From Haloferula sp. BvORR071 (GTDB taxonomy: Bacteria > Verrucomicrobiota > Verrucomicrobiia > Verrucomicrobiales > Akkermansiaceae): a DNA stretch of 64,000 nucleotides. This document shows positions 53,681 through 61,927 of this stretch, in pieces. The first letter of the stretch is position 1. Each line of letters opens with the position of its first letter. The DNA lies in assembly GCF_000739615.1 (NCBI RefSeq), contig NZ_BATP01000003.1, forward strand, positions 516,251 to 580,250. The letters are read 5' to 3'. The notes under the pieces are model-generated. The model was given only the letters and a program-made list of their open reading frames with translations, ran no database searches and was not told where the DNA came from. A program made the position numbers and the translations under genes.

Positions 53681-53959
53681 TCAATCATAACTACCCCCAT
53701 AGCCGGGGTCTCGGCCCTCGTTGTCCGCCAGATCACGAGCCGCCAGCAGCGCGCCGATCAGCTCGTCGTAAGTCAGCTTCTCCACCACCATGTCCGAAAG
53801 ACCCCGCTGGCGGTCACTGAAAAGGCAATCCAAGCAGTGATTGATTGCCTTGAGCGCCGGCACTTGCGGTCTGGACCTCTCCAAGTCCCTTCTCTCCGCG
53901 TCCCTCATACGGCCTTGTAGCCGTTTCCGGGCCAGCTTCAAGTCCGCAAGAAATCTCAT
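53681..53959 (-). CDS. small soluble protein of unknown function
   Basis: This 92-residue hydrophilic protein begins MRFLADLKLARKRLQGRM and is rich in Arg, Lys and Asp, with two Cys in HCLDCLF. The ATG at 53959 overlaps the stop of the upstream membrane protein as ATGA, so it is likely translated with it. A longer frame to 54031 lies within that gene and is not supported. No family recognised. Confidence 0.6.
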   Translation of the reverse strand: MRFLADLKLARKRLQGRMRDAERRDLERSRPQVPALKAINHCLDCLFSDRQRGLSDMVVEKLTYDELIGALLAARDLADNEGRDPGYGGSYD

Positions 53960-54312
53960 CTGCCGAACCAAGCTAAGGCTACCCAGATGTAGAACACGAA
54001 GAGAAGCGGCATGCCACCCAAGATGAACCACAGCACGATCCGCAAGCCTGGGCGCTGCTCACGCCTGCGGCCCGCGAAATAGCACGCGAAGGCCGCGACA
54101 GGCAGTGCCGACAATCCGATCACTCCAAACATCATCGCCTCCTCCCTCAAAGCTCTGACCGAGGCGAGTGCAAAACACAGCGGAGCCGCCAGCAAGCAGC
54201 CCGCTGCCAACTTGGTGAGTGTCGGCGGCTGCCTCGGCCGCTCCACATCCGTCCAATCTCCCGAGGGCACGGCCACGGCTTCCTCCACGGTCCGGTCCAT
54301 TCCCAGATCCAT
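53956..54312 (-). CDS. small membrane protein, likely the detached C-terminal part of a GGCT-like fusion
   Basis: This 118-residue frame has two or three hydrophobic helices (AAGCLLAAPLCFALAS, MMFGVIGLSALPVAAFACYFAG, IVLWFILGGMPLLFVFYIWVALAWF). Its first 25 residues contain VEEAVAVPSGDW, which looks like the C-terminal end of a gamma-glutamylcyclotransferase-like domain, where an SGDW-type ending is common. That domain's front part is encoded just upstream in another frame (54674 down to about 54290). A one-base change near 54288-54294 would join the two. It may still be translated alone from the ATG at 54312. Confidence 0.6.
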   Translation of the reverse strand: MDLGMDRTVEEAVAVPSGDWTDVERPRQPPTLTKLAAGCLLAAPLCFALASVRALREEAMMFGVIGLSALPVAAFACYFAGRRREQRPGLRIVLWFILGGMPLLFVFYIWVALAWFGR

Positions 54313-54674
54313 GTCCTCATTGAGACCCCGGCCCCGGAGAAGGGCTGAACCTCTGCTTCCACCCGCCGGAAGTGCCCCGCCTCCGTGCTACCAAGCGGAA
54401 ACCCGTGATAGTCATCGATCATCCGGATCCGGTCCTCATCAACGCGGTAGATATCCCCCATGACCCATGGAGCGTCTTTGTCACCACGGGGATCGGGAAC
54501 CAGCAGCGCCTGCGCTCCGACCTGCCAAAGCCGGCCGTGAATCAGGGACTTCGCGCAGTAGAGGTGAACGTCCGCGAGCTGATACCCCTGCGAGGCCCCG
54601 CGCCGGTAAGGGCCGTGGGCGAAGATATAGCACTCGGTCCTCGCGGGGCTTTCCTCTTGCACGGCGCGGAGCAT
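54147..54674 (-). CDS. gamma-glutamylcyclotransferase/AIG2-like protein, frameshifted
   Basis: The frame encodes 175 residues. Residues 16-125 fit the GGCT fold: YIFAHGPYRRG replaces the usual Y-G-x-L-R-x-G loop, GRLWQVGAQALLVPD and WVMGDIYRVDEDRIRMIDDY follow, and TWIWEWTGP is the final strand. The usual catalytic Glu of the LDxxEG motif is replaced by His (IDDYHGF), so classic cyclotransferase activity is doubtful. After WTGP the frame becomes Trp/Arg-rich and runs antisense-like through the next gene for about 140 bases. The natural continuation, VEEAVAVPSGDW, lies one frame away, so this is probably a frameshifted gene (true in the genome, or a sequencing error). Confidence 0.6.
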   Translation of the reverse strand: MLRAVQEESPARTECYIFAHGPYRRGASQGYQLADVHLYCAKSLIHGRLWQVGAQALLVPDPRGDKDAPWVMGDIYRVDEDRIRMIDDYHGFPLGSTEAGHFRRVEAEVQPFSGAGVSMRTWIWEWTGPWRKPWPCPREIGRMWSGRGSRRHSPSWQRAACWRLRCVLHSPRSEL

Positions 54675-54704
54675 GAACCTGCTCCGCGGCGCGAGAAAGC
54701 GGAT

Positions 54705-56825
54705 TCAAACCCGCTTCCCGAAGACCTCCACCTCGCCGATCCGCGCCTTCCCGTCAGCACCGGCGTTGTTTATCAGAACCCGCAGCTGCTTCGCCTTCAC
54801 CGGCGGCAGATCCCAATCGCTCACCCGGTCCTTGTTGCCCTTCACCACGTGAATCGTCTTCCAGCTTTTGCCATCCGTGCTCGCTTGGAGCGCAAACTCA
54901 CGGGTGTTCAGTGCCGGATCCAAGCCTGCATCACCAGCATGACGGATCACACAACGGCTGACCAAGTAGTCCCCTCCGAGGTCCAGATCGAGCTGCTGCT
55001 TGCCTTCCTTCTCCGCAGTCCAGAGCGTGGAGGCCGAGCCATCGAGCACCACCGCCGCATCGGTCTTGCCGCCGTCTGTTTTGGCTGTGACTCCAGCCGT
55101 CAATGAAAGATTGAAGGGCAGGCCCTTGGCCTCGTTGTGGAGGTTGAAGTAGTGATCCGCGCGCACGAACTCCACCTTGCCGGGAAACTCGCGGGCCATC
55201 TCATCGCGTAGCGCCACGATCCGGTCCGCGCGCATTTCCTTCCAAGCCTCGACCTGATAGGAGAGGAAGAGCGGAGCCTTGCCGTCCCAATCGCGGACCT
55301 CCTTCTTCAGCGAGTCGCTCATGTGCTGGTAGGAACCCGCATAAGGGATCACCAGCTTGTCAAAGGGCAGCCGCCCGTTCTCGATGCTGCCCGCCACGGA
55401 ACGCATGTCCTTGAAGTTCTGGACCGTCACGCCGTAGAGGTTGCGGCAGTTCTTCTCATAGGCCTTGCGCAGCGGCGGCGAGGCATCGTCCCAAATCGTC
55501 ACCACCCGGATCCCGGAGCGCTGCAGGTAGGTCTCCGTCATGCGCGTGTAGCCATCCATCATCGCCGGATCCTTGAGCGAATCCCCGACGGGCGCGCCGG
55601 GTTCGTTCAGGGTGTTCGTCGGCATCATGTAGCCCATCCCGGAGGGCCCGGTCACGAAACAATCGAGCGGCGTGGCACTACCGTAGTAGTAGTTGAGGAT
55701 CACCGGCGCGATGTCCACCAGCCCCGGCGCGATGGTCCAGTTCAGTGCCACCTTGCCACGGCTCTCGGCAATGCGATCCCAATTCTTCCGCATCGCGTGC
55801 TGGGTATACTGGATGTTGTCGCCATCGCTGATGACGACTGCCACGTAGACCTTGTTCTCCAGCGCGGGCATCTTTGGTACGGTCGGCATGTGGATCTTAT
55901 GATCCGTGCCCGCGTAGATGGTGGAGCTCACGAAGAAGTCGGCCGGCATGGTGCCGATACCGAACTCGGATGCAGTCGTGATGCCGGTGCGCTCGGTGGC
56001 ATACCAGCCCAGCGCGATCCCCTCGCCCGCCTTCATTCCGGAGAAGAACTTGCGCAGCATATCCCGCTCCTCCGGCACCCGTGTGTCCAGCCACACCACC
56101 GCCGCGCCGGTGGCAGCAGCCATGTCGCGCGTGTGGTGGTAGTCTCCGCGGTCAGTGGGCCGTGCGCTCACGATCAGGCGCTTCTCCGCCTTCGGCCAGT
56201 AGCGCTCCAGCATGTGGCCATAGATCTCCAGCGGCTTGGTGAACTTCAGTCCCGTTAGATCGGCAGCCACCTTGAGATTGATCCCGGCCTTCTTGAACTC
56301 CTCCATCACCTGCGGATTCACCGGGATCGCATTCATCTGCGCCGCCACGGTCCCGGCGAGATTCCGGTAGTGCGGACTGATCGCCGGATCGTAGAGCACC
56401 ACGCCGTCGAGCTCGCCGGCATATTTCGCCACCAGCTCGTAGCGCCGGTCGCGCTCGAAAGCCGTGCGCGAGCTGAGCCCCGCCGTATCGGTCCACGTAA
56501 AGGGGCCTTCCTCCGCCCGGCCCTCCGCGAGCAGGATCCGCGGCTGCTTGCGGTTCACCCGCCCCTGCAGTGCGGAGAAGGTGATCAGCTCATCCTGCGA
56601 AAGATCCTGCACCATCACCGTGTCCAGGCTCGGTGCGGGTGTGGCGAAGGTCGGCAGAGCCTGCCCCTTCGGCCACGAGATGCCCTCTGTAAGATTCGCC
56701 ACTGCGGCATAGGGCGCATAGCGGCTCGTCACCTTTTCCTGTGCATCCGCAATCCCGATACCCGCCAGCGCGGCCAGTCCGAACCGGACAGCCCCGCCTC
56801 CCCACAATCTCTTGAATCCATTCAT
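54705..56825 (-). CDS. secreted GxGYxYP-family protein with discoidin-like C-terminal domain
   Basis: A 706-residue protein starting at the ATG at 56825, which gives a signal peptide ending ADAQ; the in-frame extension to 56948 crosses an inverted repeat and is unlikely. The GxGYxYP domain spans roughly residues 60-560, with MVQDLSQDELITFSALQGRVNR, VAVVISDGDNIQYTQH and the naming motif as GPSGMGYMMPT (second Tyr replaced by Met). Residues of roughly 580-705 form an F5/8C-like carbohydrate-binding domain (LDGSASTLWTAE, LDLGGDYLVSRCVIRHAG, FALQASTDGKSWKTI, IGEVEVFGK). A role on extracellular polysaccharide is plausible, but the family's activity is not established. Confidence 0.87.
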   Translation of the reverse strand: MNGFKRLWGGGAVRFGLAALAGIGIADAQEKVTSRYAPYAAVANLTEGISWPKGQALPTFATPAPSLDTVMVQDLSQDELITFSALQGRVNRKQPRILLAEGRAEEGPFTWTDTAGLSSRTAFERDRRYELVAKYAGELDGVVLYDPAISPHYRNLAGTVAAQMNAIPVNPQVMEEFKKAGINLKVAADLTGLKFTKPLEIYGHMLERYWPKAEKRLIVSARPTDRGDYHHTRDMAAATGAAVVWLDTRVPEERDMLRKFFSGMKAGEGIALGWYATERTGITTASEFGIGTMPADFFVSSTIYAGTDHKIHMPTVPKMPALENKVYVAVVISDGDNIQYTQHAMRKNWDRIAESRGKVALNWTIAPGLVDIAPVILNYYYGSATPLDCFVTGPSGMGYMMPTNTLNEPGAPVGDSLKDPAMMDGYTRMTETYLQRSGIRVVTIWDDASPPLRKAYEKNCRNLYGVTVQNFKDMRSVAGSIENGRLPFDKLVIPYAGSYQHMSDSLKKEVRDWDGKAPLFLSYQVEAWKEMRADRIVALRDEMAREFPGKVEFVRADHYFNLHNEAKGLPFNLSLTAGVTAKTDGGKTDAAVVLDGSASTLWTAEKEGKQQLDLDLGGDYLVSRCVIRHAGDAGLDPALNTREFALQASTDGKSWKTIHVVKGNKDRVSDWDLPPVKAKQLRVLINNAGADGKARIGEVEVFGKRV

Positions 56826-56860
56826 GCTCCAGTTCCCGCGGCGATGCGCCAAATCCCCTT

Positions 56861-56890
56861 CCACGGAATCAAACCCGTTTGATTCCGTGG
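56861..56890. promoter_or_regulatory. perfect inverted repeat upstream of the GxGYxYP gene
   Basis: A 13-base stem (CCACGGAATCAAA, with its exact complement TTTGATTCCGTGG) surrounds a 4-base loop, CCCG. It ends 36 bases before the start codon of the leftward GxGYxYP gene and lies in its leader or promoter. It could be a dimeric repressor's operator or an mRNA hairpin. No T-run follows on either strand, so a terminator for the upstream TPR gene is not favoured. Confidence 0.6.
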
Positions 56891-57014
56891 AGTTGCCCAT
56901 AAACGGCCCGGGATGAGGCACCCTGTCGCGGGACGGCGGTGATGACACTCAAGCAGCCCCCACGCCACGGAAAAAATCCCCCTTGGTGCAGCTCGGAGCG
57001 ACAGATGCGCGATT

Positions 57015-59660
57015 TTACTTAGGCGGGAAAGGCGCGCTCTTGAAACGCTGGTATTGCCGGATCAATTGCAGGTCGTCCGGCTCCTCCTTGAGGCCCCGGC
57101 CGGAGAATTCCAGCGCCTTCTCGCGGTCACCACGGGCGAACTGGATCTCCGCCATGGTATCCAGATAAGCCGCCTGATTGGGATTCGTCTTTAGCGTCTC
57201 GGCGAGGTACTTCTCGGCCTCATCGAGACGGCGGTTGGCGCGGGATGCCAGCCAGGCGGCGGAGTTCCGGGTGTTCTCACAAGCAGGGAAGCGCTCGATC
57301 AGCGCCGTCATGTTCTGCCAATTCCGCTCAAAGGTCTGGTCATGCAGCTCGGTCAAGCCCGCGGCACGCATCGGCCCGAAGAAATAGTCTGCCAGCACGG
57401 TCTCCGCATAAGGCTGATCCAGGCAGGGCTGGATGATCTTCACCCCCGCGGCACGATCGTCCGCCAGCTTCGCGAAGCCACGGATCATGTCACCTTCCAC
57501 CCGCGACTTCTGGCACAGGCTGGCACTGTAGGCGGTCTTGTCGTAGCTCGTCGCGATATCCAGAAGCCAAGCTTCGTGCAGCGATGACGCGGCCTTCCAG
57601 TCGCCATCGGAGCAGGCCGCTTCGGCAAGCTGGTGAAGCACCGCAGAAAAGAATCCCGAATCACTCGTGCATTGATTGGCCGCACGCTGCCACCACTCGC
57701 GGGCACGCTTGAAATCGCCGGTCGAGGCAAAGGCATGGCCGCACTGATAGAGGGCCCGGGTCTCGCCAAGCGATAGCATCTCGGCCAGCTTCTCCTGTTC
57801 GCCCGCCGCCGCCTCGTCTCCCGCCCGGCGCAGGCAGGCTGCCGCATGCGCGCGGTAGAAGGGATCGCCCGGCTCACGCGAAGCACTCTCCAGCCACAGC
57901 TTGGCGGCCTCGTCCCATTTTCCTTGGGTCATCAGCGCATCGCCCTTGATCCGGTCCCAGCCGAAGCGGCTGCCATTCGCGGCCTCCAACTCCACCAGGC
58001 AACGCATGAAAAGTTCGGCATCCTTCGATGGCACCAGCGCGCCGGTGAGCATTTCCACCAGCCGCTTGCGCTCGATCTTCTCCGCCTTCTCGATCGCCTT
58101 CCAGGCCTTGTCCAAAAATTCGTCCCGTTGGCCGGCGGGATCCGGCAGGATCATGTGGATGCGGCACAGCAGATCCAGACGCTCGCTCCGGCTCATCGCC
58201 GGCTCCATCGCAGTCAGCCAATTCCACATCTGCGCCGGCGAACCGTAGCCGTCGAAGAGATGCTCCACGGCCTGCACCCAGCGCAGCTCGTCATCGCCGC
58301 CATAGGCAGCCACCGCCTTCAGCACCGGCCGGACCACCGGCGAGGAGTGGTCCTCCGAGCCCTGCGGGAAGAGATTCGTGAGCTTCGTCAGGAAATCGTC
58401 CGGATTCTTCGCGGCGAGATCCGCCAGCGGCGGCCCGAAGGCTTCGTCCAATTCCTTGAATAGACCGCGGCGCTCCAAGAAGGAGCCCAAGGTCTTCAAC
58501 TCGGCGATCTCCTCGTTCTCCGAGTCCGGAGCCTCGATGAAGATCCGGAAGCGCTTCTTCACCCAACCAGTGTAGTCCGGTGCCGCGGGATCAAGCCCCA
58601 GCACCTTGAGCGCACGGTCCACCTGCTCCTTCGTCTCGAAGTGGGTGAAGGCCGCCGTCATGTAATTTTTGGCCAGCAGGGTCTCCGCCTCCTGATGGTC
58701 GCCGGACAGGAAGAGTAGCATCAGGGCCCGCGACTGGTCATCCTCATCGCCCGTGCGGGCCAGACGGCGCAGCGAGGCCAGTGGCTCGCCCTCGACCGGC
58801 TCGCCCTTCCAAAGCTTGGCGCTGATCTCGCGGTAGGCGGCCAGCCCCGGTATGGCAGGCGCTTGCGGCGGCACCGGCGCGGCGGCGATCCACGGCAAGG
58901 GATTGCCATCCAGCATCCGCAGGCGGGCGCCGATCTGCTCCAAGCCGGCTTGATCCGCCTCCTCTGCCGCTTCGTTCAGCCTTCCGGCAGTGGCCAGCAG
59001 GCAAAAGCGTAGCATGTGATCCTTGCCCGCGGCGGAATCGGCAATCGCCTTGTCCAAGGTCCCCGCCGTCCGGTGCAGGCTGGCCATCGCCATGAACTCG
59101 GCGGGCTCCGGACGCGCCATCTTCAGGTAATCGAAAGCTCCGGCAAGGTCCGGCGGCTGCGCACTCAGGCATTCGCGGGCCGCGTCGAGCGATACGCCCT
59201 TCACCTCGCCCTCCAGCATCGCCAGCGTCTCGCGGTCCTTCTCCAGTGCGTAGAGCTTCAGGATCTGGCGGAAGGCACGCATGTTCCGCAGTTCGCGGAT
59301 CACATCGCGGCGCACGTCGCGGGTGCCCTTGTCGTAGCGCTCCACCAACTTGATAATTTCCGGCGAACTATCGGGCAACACCCCCAGCTCGATCATCCGG
59401 GTGAGGTCGCGGGCACGGATCGCGGCCTCGGGGTCTTCGCCACCGGCGGCTTTCTGGAGTTCGGGAAGCGCCTCCTCACCGAGCTTCCAAACCTCGCGGT
59501 AGGCGGTCTCGCGGATCAGGTAGGAATCGTCGGACAGCTTGCCCACGTTCCGCCCCAGCTCAGAAGCGTGATCCTGCGTCTCGTTCGCCACCGGGGCAGC
59601 AGACAAGCCGGACCCCACCATCAGCGCCCAGAGGACCGGACTTCCGCTGCGAAACTTCAT
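57015..59660 (-). CDS. large secreted TPR-repeat protein
   Basis: This 881-residue protein has a signal peptide (residues 1-22, ending GLSAAP). It opens with a helical LSDDSYLIRETAYREVWKLGEEALPELQ region reminiscent of HEAT-type repeats (about residues 40-95). The rest is TPR-like, for example GDALMTQGKWDEAAKLWLES, RAHAAACLRRAGDEAAAGEQEKLAE, GHAFASTGDFKRAREWWQRAANQC and the terminal TLKTNPNQAAYLDTMAEIQFARGDREKALEFSGRGLKEEP. It lacks the Trp signature of the 1-44 kb array. It is expected in the periplasm as a scaffold. It appears monocistronic, with a 73-base gap to the sirtuin gene downstream on the other side of its start. Confidence 0.85.
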   Translation of the reverse strand: MKFRSGSPVLWALMVGSGLSAAPVANETQDHASELGRNVGKLSDDSYLIRETAYREVWKLGEEALPELQKAAGGEDPEAAIRARDLTRMIELGVLPDSSPEIIKLVERYDKGTRDVRRDVIRELRNMRAFRQILKLYALEKDRETLAMLEGEVKGVSLDAARECLSAQPPDLAGAFDYLKMARPEPAEFMAMASLHRTAGTLDKAIADSAAGKDHMLRFCLLATAGRLNEAAEEADQAGLEQIGARLRMLDGNPLPWIAAAPVPPQAPAIPGLAAYREISAKLWKGEPVEGEPLASLRRLARTGDEDDQSRALMLLFLSGDHQEAETLLAKNYMTAAFTHFETKEQVDRALKVLGLDPAAPDYTGWVKKRFRIFIEAPDSENEEIAELKTLGSFLERRGLFKELDEAFGPPLADLAAKNPDDFLTKLTNLFPQGSEDHSSPVVRPVLKAVAAYGGDDELRWVQAVEHLFDGYGSPAQMWNWLTAMEPAMSRSERLDLLCRIHMILPDPAGQRDEFLDKAWKAIEKAEKIERKRLVEMLTGALVPSKDAELFMRCLVELEAANGSRFGWDRIKGDALMTQGKWDEAAKLWLESASREPGDPFYRAHAAACLRRAGDEAAAGEQEKLAEMLSLGETRALYQCGHAFASTGDFKRAREWWQRAANQCTSDSGFFSAVLHQLAEAACSDGDWKAASSLHEAWLLDIATSYDKTAYSASLCQKSRVEGDMIRGFAKLADDRAAGVKIIQPCLDQPYAETVLADYFFGPMRAAGLTELHDQTFERNWQNMTALIERFPACENTRNSAAWLASRANRRLDEAEKYLAETLKTNPNQAAYLDTMAEIQFARGDREKALEFSGRGLKEEPDDLQLIRQYQRFKSAPFPPK

Positions 59661-59733
59661 GGACCCAAATCGTCTGCTCTTTCAACGGGAAATCAACACG
59701 GAACCTTGCGGAAAGCCCGGGCTTTCCACCGTT

Positions 59734-60432
59734 TCAATCGCCGGTCAGCTCGCCGACCCAAAGCGGCACCAGCTCCCCCGCCCGGCCGCGGCGGCTCTCG
59801 TGGAAGACATTGCTGCCCGCAGTCGCCTCCAGATTGAGCTCCAGGGTCCGAACCCCGGCCTGCCGCGCCAGCGACACGAAACCCGCCGCCGGATACACCA
59901 GTCCGGAGGTGCCGATAGCCACGAACAGATCCGCCCGCGAGATTGCACTTCCAATCTCATCCAGCCCGATCGGCATTTCACCGAACCACACCACGTGCGG
60001 GCGCAGGCAATCGATATGACCGCAGGCCCGACACACCGAGGATCGTCCCATTTCCTCCCGCCAAGGATTCACCGCCCCGCAGTCCACGCAGCGGGCCTTC
60101 AGCAGCTCGCCATGCATGTGTAACACCTCCGGCGAGCCCCCGCGCTCGTGCAGATCATCGATGTTCTGGGTCACGAGGAAAAGCTCGTGCTCCTTCGATT
60201 CCGCCAAACGCGCCAGCGCCAGATGCGCCGGGTTCGGGTGGATCGTCCCGTCCAGCAACTTCGCCCGCCGCATGTTGTAGAAGGTGTGCACCAGCAGCGG
60301 ATCCGCCTCAAAGGCCTCCGGCGTCGCCACCTCCTCCACCCGGTATCCCTCCCACAAGCCATCCGCCCCACGGAAGGTAGGCACGCCCGATTCCGCGGAA
60401 ATTCCAGCACCTGTAAGGACGACAATGTTCAT
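59734..60432 (-). CDS. cobB: NAD-dependent protein deacylase (CobB-type sirtuin)
   Basis: This 232-residue class III sirtuin removes acetyl or succinyl groups from lysines using NAD. The NAD loop is GAGISAESGVPTFRG (8-22), followed by TQNIDDLHERG (88-98) and HMHG with catalytic His107. Zinc ligands are Cys115, Cys118, Cys134 and Cys137. Tyr52 and Arg55 (FYNMRR) match the Y-x-x-R pair that favours succinyl- and malonyl-lysine in SIRT5/CobB. The GTSGLVYPAAG segment is the usual C-terminal NAD contact. The ATG at 60432 gives MNIVVLTGAG, the family start; the frame to 60486 is an extension without support. Unrelated in architecture to the giant SIR2-like gene at 11313. Confidence 0.93.
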   Translation of the reverse strand: MNIVVLTGAGISAESGVPTFRGADGLWEGYRVEEVATPEAFEADPLLVHTFYNMRRAKLLDGTIHPNPAHLALARLAESKEHELFLVTQNIDDLHERGGSPEVLHMHGELLKARCVDCGAVNPWREEMGRSSVCRACGHIDCLRPHVVWFGEMPIGLDEIGSAISRADLFVAIGTSGLVYPAAGFVSLARQAGVRTLELNLEATAGSNVFHESRRGRAGELVPLWVGELTGD

Positions 60433-60572
60433 GAGAGGGTGAGTGGAGAGCCGCGACATGGAATGCCGGAGAAGCTGCTTCGGCAAGCGCTACCAGGAAG
60501 CAAAGGGCCTGCCGTCCCCGCATCCCTCCAATCCATATTCCTAAGCAAATGAACGGACGCCCCTTCGCCCTC

Positions 60573-61919
60573 TCACTTCCCGATACAGAACCGACTGAAG
60601 ATCGCGCCGAGCACCTCTTCTGCATCCACCTTCCCAGCGATCTCACCGAGCGCCTCCATCGCATCCCGCAGCTCCAAGGCCGCAAGCTCAGGCGGCTGGT
60701 CGCCGGACAAAAGCTCATCCGCAGCACTCAGCGAAGCCGTCGCCCGTCGCAAGCAATCGCGATGGCGCGTGTTGATCGCGACCGCATGCTCGCCCCAATC
60801 CGCTTCACCCAGATCGAGTGACTGACGGATCGCATGGCGCAAGTCATCAAGCCCATCGCTCGTTGCGCAGGATATCTTTACACCCGTTTTTCCGGACCAT
60901 CCGGAATCGACACCAAGGTCCGATTTATTCAGTACGGTGACTACTCGACCCACCTCCGCCGGTAGCTCGACCTCACTTTCAGCAGGAGGCAGGGTGGCAT
61001 CGCGAACCACCAGAATCAGATCGGCACGCTCCGCCTCTAACAAAGTCCGTCGCATCCCTTCACGCTCCACCCCACCCGCCTCGTCGCGAAGGCCGGCGGT
61101 ATCGACGAGCCGCAGCGGCACGCCATCCAGCACCACCATCTCCTCGATCGTGTCGCGCGTCGTGCCCGCTTCATCGCTGACGATCGCGCGCTCACAGCCG
61201 AGCAGCAGATTCAACAAGCTCGACTTCCCCGCGTTGGGCTTGCCCACGATCACGGTCCGCACACCCTCGCGCAGCACCCGGCCTTGATCGGCGGTTGCCA
61301 GCAGTATGGCGATGCCCGCTTTGGCCGCAGCGATCCGGCTCCGGAAAAGTTCCCCGGTATCCGGATCGATGTCCTCTTCCGGGAAATCGATCCACGCTTC
61401 GAGGTGAGCCACTAGACCGATCAAATCCTCTCGCAACTGCTCCGTGCGCTTGCCAATCCCGCCCTCGAGCTGCTCATGCGCTGCACGCAGGGCGAGGTCG
61501 CTGCTGGCGGAGATCAAGTCCATCACCGCCTCCGCCTGGGTCAGATCCAGCTTGCCATTGAGAAAGGCCCGCTCGGTGAATTCCCCCGGCCCGGCACTGC
61601 GAGCCCCGCACTCTAACAGTCGCTCCAGGATCCGGCGTGTGATCAGACGTCCGCCGTGGGAGGCGATCTCGACCACCGGCTCACCGGTGAAGCTGCGGCT
61701 GCCACGGAAAACCGTTAGAAGGACGTCATCAACGATCCGCCCGACCGCATCGCGAACCTTGGCCCGGGTAGCACGGCGCTCCACAGCCTTTCCCGCAGTT
61801 CCCGCACAAGCGAGATCAGCAATCGATTCAGCCTGCGGACCGGACAAGCGGATCAGCGCGACGGCTGCGGTGCCGCCACCGCTGGCCAGTGCCACGATGG
61901 TCTCTGAAGCAGGGCTCAT
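60573..61919 (-). CDS. mnmE: tRNA uridine-5-carboxymethylaminomethyl modification GTPase MnmE
   Basis: This 448-residue protein, with MnmG, forms the 5-carboxymethylaminomethyl group on wobble U34 of certain tRNAs. The N-terminal tetrahydrofolate-binding domain starts ETIVALASGGGTAAVALIRLSG and includes VEIASHGG and GEFTERAFLNGKLDLTQAEA. The inserted G domain has GKPNAGKSSLLNLL (P-loop), DTAGLRDE (G3) and NKSDLG (G4). The C-terminus ends in FSRFCIGK, whose Cys is essential for the modification in studied homologs. The ATG at 61919 is preferred over the upstream frame to 61988, which is basic and lies against the previous gene (8-base gap). No mnmG in the window. Confidence 0.97.
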   Translation of the reverse strand: MSPASETIVALASGGGTAAVALIRLSGPQAESIADLACAGTAGKAVERRATRAKVRDAVGRIVDDVLLTVFRGSRSFTGEPVVEIASHGGRLITRRILERLLECGARSAGPGEFTERAFLNGKLDLTQAEAVMDLISASSDLALRAAHEQLEGGIGKRTEQLREDLIGLVAHLEAWIDFPEEDIDPDTGELFRSRIAAAKAGIAILLATADQGRVLREGVRTVIVGKPNAGKSSLLNLLLGCERAIVSDEAGTTRDTIEEMVVLDGVPLRLVDTAGLRDEAGGVEREGMRRTLLEAERADLILVVRDATLPPAESEVELPAEVGRVVTVLNKSDLGVDSGWSGKTGVKISCATSDGLDDLRHAIRQSLDLGEADWGEHAVAINTRHRDCLRRATASLSAADELLSGDQPPELAALELRDAMEALGEIAGKVDAEEVLGAIFSRFCIGK

Positions 61920-61927
61920 GGGATTAC

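Noticed and set aside
55323..56258. 311-codon open frame on the + strand
   Set aside because: It is antisense to the GxGYxYP gene and is His/Arg-rich without domains.
59734..60432. Possible functional link between the CobB sirtuin and the giant SIR2-like gene
   Set aside because: They are of different sirtuin types (Zn-containing deacylase versus Zn-less defence type) and 42 kb apart; the shared fold is not evidence of a shared system.
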